In this document: piece by piece, positions 59,792 through 64,000 of the stretch | Layout of the letters: each line of letters starts with the position of its first letter | Position numbering within the stretch: position 1 is the stretch's first letter | NCBI GenBank assembly: GCA_050946115.1 | Contig: JBMNUF010000004.1 | Coordinates: 111,603-175,602, forward strand | DNA: 64,000 bases | Direction: 5' to 3' | Source of the DNA: CAYFRC01 sp050946115 | Lineage (GTDB): Bacteria > Bacillota > Clostridia > Christensenellales > Aristaeellaceae | The notes under the pieces: generated by a model | Seen by the model: only the letters and a program-made list of their open reading frames with translations | What the model was told of the DNA's origin: nothing | The model's database searches: none | Made by a program: the position numbers and the translations under genes

Positions 59792-60700
59792 TCAGCCCTT
59801 GATGGCGCCGACCATGATGCCGGATACGAAGTATTTCTGCACGAACGGATACAGCAGCATGACCGGCACCGTGCCGACCACGATGGTGGAGTATTGCAAA
59901 AGGTACCTCGTCTGCTGTTTTTCGATCTGCTTGGTGACGTCCATCGACATGCCCGCGGTGTCGTCCTGAATGAGCACGTCGCGCAGCACGATCTGCAGGG
60001 GGAATTTCTTGTTATCGTTTAGGTACATCATCGCGTTGAAATAGCTGTTCCAGTGGCCGACCGCGTACAAAAGCACGTTGACGGCGAGGATCGGAACAGA
60101 CAGCGGGATGACCATCTTCATCAGGAATTTGAAATCGTCGCAGCCGTCGATGTTCGCGCTTTCCAGCATCTCGTCGGGGATGCTCGTCTGGAAGTACGTG
60201 CGCGTGATGATCACGTTCCAGATCGACATGGCGTTGGGGATGACCATCGCCCAGATCGTATCGAGCATGCCGAGGTTTTTGATGAGCAGATACGTGGGGA
60301 TCATACCGCCGCTGAACAGCATCGTGAACGCGAACATCGCCATGACGGGGTTGCGAATCTTGAGATCCTTGCGGCTCAAGGGATATGCCGCAAGAACCGT
60401 CATCACCGCGTTGATGGACGTGCCGACGATGGTGTAGATAATCGTGTTGCGGAAACCGATCGGCAGCATTTCGTGCTCGACGACCATTTTATAGCCGCGC
60501 AGTGTGAAATCCACCGGCCACAGAAACACCTTTGCGGAGAGCAGCGCTTCGGGCGAGGAAAAGGACGCCGCGACCACAAAGACCAACGGGACGAGGATTG
60601 CGACCATCGCAAGCATGGTGAACAGGTATACGAATGCCATGGTGAGGTGGTCGGAGACGGAATCATACTTTTTGATGTGGTTATTGATTGTGCCTGTCAT
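59792..60700 (-). CDS. CUT1 sugar ABC transporter permease (YtcP/LplC type)
   Basis: Encodes 302 residues with six membrane segments. The EAA loop ESANIDGCDDFKFLMKMVIPLS and the C-terminus FVQKYFVSGIMVGAIKG are typical. The ATG at 60700 follows AGAGGGGGCAG. Second gene of the operon. Confidence 0.92.
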   Translation of the reverse strand: MTGTINNHIKKYDSVSDHLTMAFVYLFTMLAMVAILVPLVFVVAASFSSPEALLSAKVFLWPVDFTLRGYKMVVEHEMLPIGFRNTIIYTIVGTSINAVMTVLAAYPLSRKDLKIRNPVMAMFAFTMLFSGGMIPTYLLIKNLGMLDTIWAMVIPNAMSIWNVIITRTYFQTSIPDEMLESANIDGCDDFKFLMKMVIPLSVPILAVNVLLYAVGHWNSYFNAMMYLNDNKKFPLQIVLRDVLIQDDTAGMSMDVTKQIEKQQTRYLLQYSTIVVGTVPVMLLYPFVQKYFVSGIMVGAIKG

Positions 60701-60718
60701 GATGTCTGCCCCCTCTCT

Positions 60719-61663
60719 TTAGAACAGCGAGGTCGAACCGATCTTGGACGCAAAGGTGTTCGCCAGAACGATCAGGATCAGGTTGACGACGGAGTTGAAA
60801 AGGCCGACCGCCGAAGCGTAGGAATACTGGAATTTCGCGAGGCCGCGCTTGTACACGAACGTCGCGATGATCTCCGAAACGTCCAAGTTGACGGGGTTCT
60901 GCATCAGATAGACCTTTTCAAAGCCGATGCCCATGATGCCGCCGATCGCCAAAATCAGCTGAATGACGATGGTGGGTAGGATCGTGGGGATGTCGATATG
61001 GATCACGCGCTGGATGCGGTTCGCGCCGTCGATCTGCGCCGCCTCCACGAGACTGTAGTCCACGCTGCCGAGCGCGGCGATGTATATGACGGCGCCATAT
61101 CCTGCCGACTGCCAAACGCCGGACCACACGTACATACTTCGGAACATCGACGATACGCCCATGTAGTTGATTTGCTCCGCGTTAAGCAGCTTTGCGACGC
61201 TGTTCACAAAGCCCGTGCGCAGGGAAAAGAAGTTGCTCATCATGCCGACGAGCACGACCGTGGAGATGAAATACGGCGCATAGGTGATCATCTGCACCGT
61301 TTTCCGATATGCGCGGCTGGAGCATTCGTTGATCGTCAGCGCGAGCAGGATCGGGAACGGGAAGGATACCACCAGGCTGTAAAGACTCAAAATGATCGTG
61401 TTGCTGAGGAGAAGCCCAAAGTCCGGCGTATTGAAAAAATTCCGGAAGTGCTGCAAGCCGACCCACGGACTTTGCAGGATGCCCTTTTTGATGCGGTAAT
61501 CCTTGAAGGCAACCACCGCGCCGCCCATGGGAACATAGGCGAAGATGATGATGTACAATATCGGCAGCAGCAGCATGAGGTAGAGCTGCCAGTTCACCTT
61601 CGCGTCGTAGGCAAGGGAGTTGCGATTGAGGCGCTTCAGTTTATCGTTGCCCCGTGTTTGCAC
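60719..61663 (-). CDS. CUT1 sugar ABC transporter permease (LplB type)
   Basis: Encodes 314 residues with about six membrane segments. The EAA loop EAAQIDGANRIQRVIHIDIP and the start LYLMLLLPILYIIIFAYVPMGG identify the LplB group. I use the GTG at 61663 because GGGGG lies seven bases upstream and the earlier frame start (61738) would sit inside the promoter at 61695-61723. First gene of the operon. Confidence 0.92.
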   Translation of the reverse strand: MQTRGNDKLKRLNRNSLAYDAKVNWQLYLMLLLPILYIIIFAYVPMGGAVVAFKDYRIKKGILQSPWVGLQHFRNFFNTPDFGLLLSNTIILSLYSLVVSFPFPILLALTINECSSRAYRKTVQMITYAPYFISTVVLVGMMSNFFSLRTGFVNSVAKLLNAEQINYMGVSSMFRSMYVWSGVWQSAGYGAVIYIAALGSVDYSLVEAAQIDGANRIQRVIHIDIPTILPTIVIQLILAIGGIMGIGFEKVYLMQNPVNLDVSEIIATFVYKRGLAKFQYSYASAVGLFNSVVNLILIVLANTFASKIGSTSLF

Positions 61664-61694
61664 ATAAATACCCCCATTCAGAGTAATAAACTCA

Positions 61695-61723
61695 TTATAT
61701 GCCATGTATATCGAAATGTCAAG
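61695..61723 (-). promoter_or_regulatory. Promoter of the second importer operon
   Basis: Minus strand TTGACA (61718-61723) and TATAAT (61695-61700), spacer 17 bp: both hexamers are consensus. A weak GAGT/ACTC dyad lies just downstream of the start site. Confidence 0.85.
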
Positions 61724-62192
61724 GGTGTTTTTATGCAAAACGCAGGGAATATAAACATTCGACCGCCGAGGAAAGGAGCGCTATGCATCCTGAATGCGGG
61801 CGCGGCGCGGGGTCTTGGGCTCTTTCATTTGCCTTTGCCCCGCCATAAGGCGGATTGTTGGAAAACTTTTCTTTGCTTGGCACCTTCTAAGCCCGCTCTG
61901 TCCCCCGGCGGATTCGGATTATGTGCCCCTGCAAACGAAGGATGCATCCGATTTTGGCGAACATTCAGGCCCATACATGCGGATATATTCCGGCAAAGGG
62001 CGGTTAAAAGTCCCGACATATTAATAAAAAGTTCGGAGATGTTTGCGCTTTTTGCCTCATTCCGAATGCGTTTTTTTGTTTGTTTTGTGTACATAACGCT
62101 CGAAAGCGATATTGTGCTTTCTGCACAAAGCGATTCTCTCCATTCTCCGAATTGTCCATAGACATAAAGTTTTTTCGCGCACAGAAAATACG
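61724..62192. other. Long intergenic stretch without a recognisable gene
   Basis: About 470 bp between the importer promoter and the next promoter. A GGAAAGGAG site before an ATG at about 61783 would start a frame of only 21 codons. Several T-rich tracts lie near 62060-62100. I see no family match, no intact frame and no clear repeat. Confidence 0.4.
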
Positions 62193-62221
62193 TGGACACG
62201 GCACCTCGCTTATGATATACT
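62193..62221 (+). promoter_or_regulatory. Promoter of the secreted protein gene at 62257
   Basis: TGGACA (62193-62198) and TATACT (62216-62221), spacer 17 bp. Confidence 0.7.
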
Positions 62222-62256
62222 ACAATTGGGTAAAAAATTGAAAGGGGTAATGTATC

Positions 62257-63222
62257 ATGAAGAAACTGTTCGTTCTTTTGGTCGCACTGTTGGTACTTAC
62301 GACATCGTTCGCCTACGCGGAACCCGTATTCACCCTTGCCGATCCCGTGGTCACGGTCAACATCGGCGAGAAGCAGGTCTACGATCTGACCGGTCTTGAG
62401 ATGTCCGTTGCAGTCGGTATGCTCGGCGACATGCCGGCCATGCGGATCGACATCACGGGCGACGGCGAGAAGCTGATGGGCTTCGATGCGAACGTCTTCC
62501 CCGACAAGGTCGTATTCTCCATTGACGGCGTCAGCAAAACATTCTATACGCAGAACTACACCTTCGCCTTGGATACGGAGAGCTTCGAAACCGATTTCGA
62601 TTTCGATTTTGAAGGCCTGATGAACACGCTGATGGCATCTTCCGAGATGGACGGCGACACCATCAAGATTCCGTACACCGCCCTCAACGAAGCGATCGAA
62701 ACCCTCCTTCCCGAGATGCTGAAGAACATGGAGATCCCCGGCATGGAGGCCGATGAGATCACCGCTATGGTTTCCCAGCTCAAGGAATCCAATTCCGGCG
62801 TGAACATCGAGGCGACCTACAAGGAAACCGAGACGGGCGTCTCCCTGGATGCTTCGCTGATTCTGGTAGAGAACGGCGTTGCCGGCGATGTGATTTTCAA
62901 CCTGAGCTTTGACGTGGACGGAGATGCGGTAAAGGTTGATGCGGGGATTCCTCAGCTGGGGTCTTTCTATTTCGCCGTGCAGCCCTCCGGCGAGAAGTAT
63001 AGCGTCTCCATCAGCGGAGAGGCGCAGGGCATGGGCGTTGACCTGACGAGCGTTGCCAGCCTCAGCGATGCGGAAGTTTCTTTCGCCACGCTCGATGCGG
63101 AGAACGCCGTGAGCGTCGAGGAGCTTTCCGTCGAAGACGACGAGGCGCTCGAGGGCGAGATGATGGCAGCTGCCGCAAAGCTTATCGCTTTCGTCACCGC
63201 CAGGCTCGAGCCTGCGGCGTAA
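62257..63222 (+). CDS. Secreted protein of unknown function
   Basis: Encodes 321 residues, acidic. Signal peptide 1-21 (VLTTSFAYAE) without a lipobox. The mature part alternates short beta strands with an acidic helix region (EMLKNMEIPGMEADEITAMVSQLKE) and has no Cys. I recognise no family. The strand pattern suggests a lipid- or ligand-binding beta fold like those of small secreted DUF proteins in gut Clostridia, but that is a guess. The ATG follows GAAAGGGG. Monocistronic with its own promoter and terminator. Confidence 0.75.
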   Translation: MKKLFVLLVALLVLTTSFAYAEPVFTLADPVVTVNIGEKQVYDLTGLEMSVAVGMLGDMPAMRIDITGDGEKLMGFDANVFPDKVVFSIDGVSKTFYTQNYTFALDTESFETDFDFDFEGLMNTLMASSEMDGDTIKIPYTALNEAIETLLPEMLKNMEIPGMEADEITAMVSQLKESNSGVNIEATYKETETGVSLDASLILVENGVAGDVIFNLSFDVDGDAVKVDAGIPQLGSFYFAVQPSGEKYSVSISGEAQGMGVDLTSVASLSDAEVSFATLDAENAVSVEELSVEDDEALEGEMMAAAAKLIAFVTARLEPAA

Positions 63223-63255
63223 GGAGACTAAACTGCGCAGTCTGCCTGCGTAAGT

Positions 63256-63318
63256 AAAAAAGCCGTCCCGCAAACGAAACGGCCGGAGATATCCCCTGTG
63301 ACGTTGCGGAACGGCTTT
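63256..63318. terminator. Long stem-loop between secreted protein and desulfoferrodoxin genes
   Basis: GCCGTCCCGCAA (63262-63273) and TTGCGGAACGGC (63304-63315) pair with one mismatch around a loop of about 30 nt. A T run follows on each strand (TTT on plus, six T on minus). It is the likely terminator of the gene at 62257. Confidence 0.6.
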
Positions 63319-63380
63319 CAATATACGCCAAAGGGCATCTCTCCCTTGGCGGTAAATAGTGCACAAGGAGGCATAAAATC

Positions 63381-63752
63381 ATGACTTTTTACAAATGTCG
63401 AATCTGCGGGAACATCATCGTACACGTCCACGACTCCGGCGTCCGCTGCGTGTGCTGCGGCGAGGAAATGAAACCGCTTGTAGCCAACACCTCGGACGGC
63501 GCGGGCGAGAAGCATGTGCCGATCATCCGCACGAACGGGCAGACCGTCACCGTCACCGTCAGCACCGTGGAGCATCCCATGATTGAGGCGCATTACATCA
63601 CTTGGATCATGTTGGAGACCAAGGAAGGCCGCCAGCGCAAGACGCTCTCGCCCGGCGATAAGCCCGAAGCCACCTTTGCCCTGACGGAGGGCGACTCCGT
63701 CGTCGCCGCGTACGAATACTGCAACCTGCACGGGCTTTGGAAGTCCGAATAG
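63381..63752 (+). CDS. dfx: Desulfoferrodoxin (superoxide reductase)
   Basis: Encodes 123 residues. Reduces superoxide to hydrogen peroxide without making oxygen, a typical anaerobe defence. The N-terminal desulforedoxin domain has Cys6, Cys9, Cys25 and Cys26; an extra Cys23 lies beside the last pair. The catalytic centre II ligands are His45 (EKHVPI), His65 and His71 (EHPMIEAHYI), Cys114 and His117 (YCNLHGLW). The ATG at 63381 follows AAGGAGG. The rubrerythrin at 1146 would remove its product. Confidence 0.95.
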   Translation: MTFYKCRICGNIIVHVHDSGVRCVCCGEEMKPLVANTSDGAGEKHVPIIRTNGQTVTVTVSTVEHPMIEAHYITWIMLETKEGRQRKTLSPGDKPEATFALTEGDSVVAAYEYCNLHGLWKSE

Positions 63753-63793
63753 TGCGCGGATAGCGGGCACGACCGATATCCTTTGACACGATG

Positions 63794-63842
63794 CCCGCGC
63801 GCCGTTTGCCTATGGACAAACGGCTCGCGGGTTTCCTTTTTT
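63794..63842 (+). terminator. Terminator of desulfoferrodoxin
   Basis: CCCGCG-CG-CCGTTTG and CAAACGG-CT-CGCGGG form a two-part stem around an 8-nt loop, followed by TTTCC and a run of T. Confidence 0.8.
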
Positions 63843-63880
63843 CCCATCCGAGAGATACGGCGGATTTTGTTAAAGGTGAG

Positions 63881-63920
63881 TTTTCAAAGTAAACGCAACA
63901 TTTTCAGATTAAACGCGACG
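63881..63920. repeat. Paired 20-bp repeats, possible end of an IS21-like element
   Basis: TTTTCAAAGTAAACGCAACA and TTTTCAGATTAAACGCGACG are adjacent and 16 of 20 bases identical. IS21-family insertion sequences carry such short repeated transposase-binding sites, often with a TTTTCAAAGT core, at their ends. No transposase is in the window; the rest would lie to the right. Confidence 0.4.
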
Positions 63921-64000
63921 GGGTTGCAATTAGTCTGACAAAGACGGAGAGGGGGCTGTAAAAAAGCTCGGATTTACGACAAAAACGCACAACAAGAGTC

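Overview
This GC-rich window most likely comes from an anaerobic Firmicute of the class Clostridia, perhaps an uncultured gut lineage. Several signs point that way. Oxygen defence is anaerobe-type: a reverse-order rubrerythrin and a desulfoferrodoxin. The rplS-rbgA pair and Rrf2 regulator are Gram-positive in style, as are the purine-rich ribosome binding sites and sigma-A-like promoters. Two CUT1 sugar importers lack their own ATPase. The low-GC promoter islands stand out against the GC-rich genes. Species-level placement is not possible from the sequence alone. No prophage, CRISPR array or rRNA operon was seen, and there is one tRNA gene.

Layout. 1-10.4 kb: 3' part of a PRPP synthetase gene, rubrerythrin, a four-domain CoA-disulfide reductase/rhodanese/TusA/DsrE fusion divergent from a small monooxygenase-like gene (with a perfect palindrome between them), a large secreted repeat protein, rplS, rbgA and a PHP-domain gene. 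10.8-17.7 kb: tRNA-Leu(UAA), then a six-gene minus-strand operon tdh-kbl-gcvT-gcvH-gcvPA-gcvPB that converts threonine to glycine and acetyl-CoA and then cleaves glycine. Its promoter spacer carries a perfect inverted repeat. 17.7-26.3 kb: a carbohydrate island with a DUF4838 protein behind a long structured leader, a decayed permease remnant, and a permease-permease-binding protein-GH2 operon. 26.3-33.2 kb: SpoU methyltransferase, a HelD-like helicase, a large membrane protein and a secreted transglutaminase-like protein. 33.3-45.1 kb: a seven-repeat peptidoglycan-binding lipoprotein coupled to murI, an Rrf2 regulator with a zinc-ribbon protein, a uridine-kinase-like fusion, an EamA exporter, YhhN with ribulokinase, and leuA, an AEC transporter and lipoate ligase in a row.

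45-64 kb: a secreted caspase-like protein with bacterial Ig-like domains, a broken Gfo/Idh/MocA gene, two small membrane proteins with acidic or proline-rich tails, an Fe-S aldo/keto reductase, an MFS transporter, and a set made of a 55-residue membrane protein, a methyltransferase and a GH106-like glycosidase. An asparaginase follows, flanked by two copies of a 48-bp promoter repeat. Then come a second ATPase-less CUT1 importer, a secreted protein of unknown function, and a desulfoferrodoxin. A possible insertion-sequence end lies at the right edge.

Working together: the lipoate ligase near 44 kb could charge the GcvH lipoyl domain of the operon at 14 kb. Rubrerythrin and desulfoferrodoxin form a peroxide/superoxide reduction pair. 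The GH2, DUF4838 and GH106-like proteins with two binding-protein-dependent importers indicate use of complex plant or host glycans. All assignments come from reading translated sequence by eye; no database search was run.
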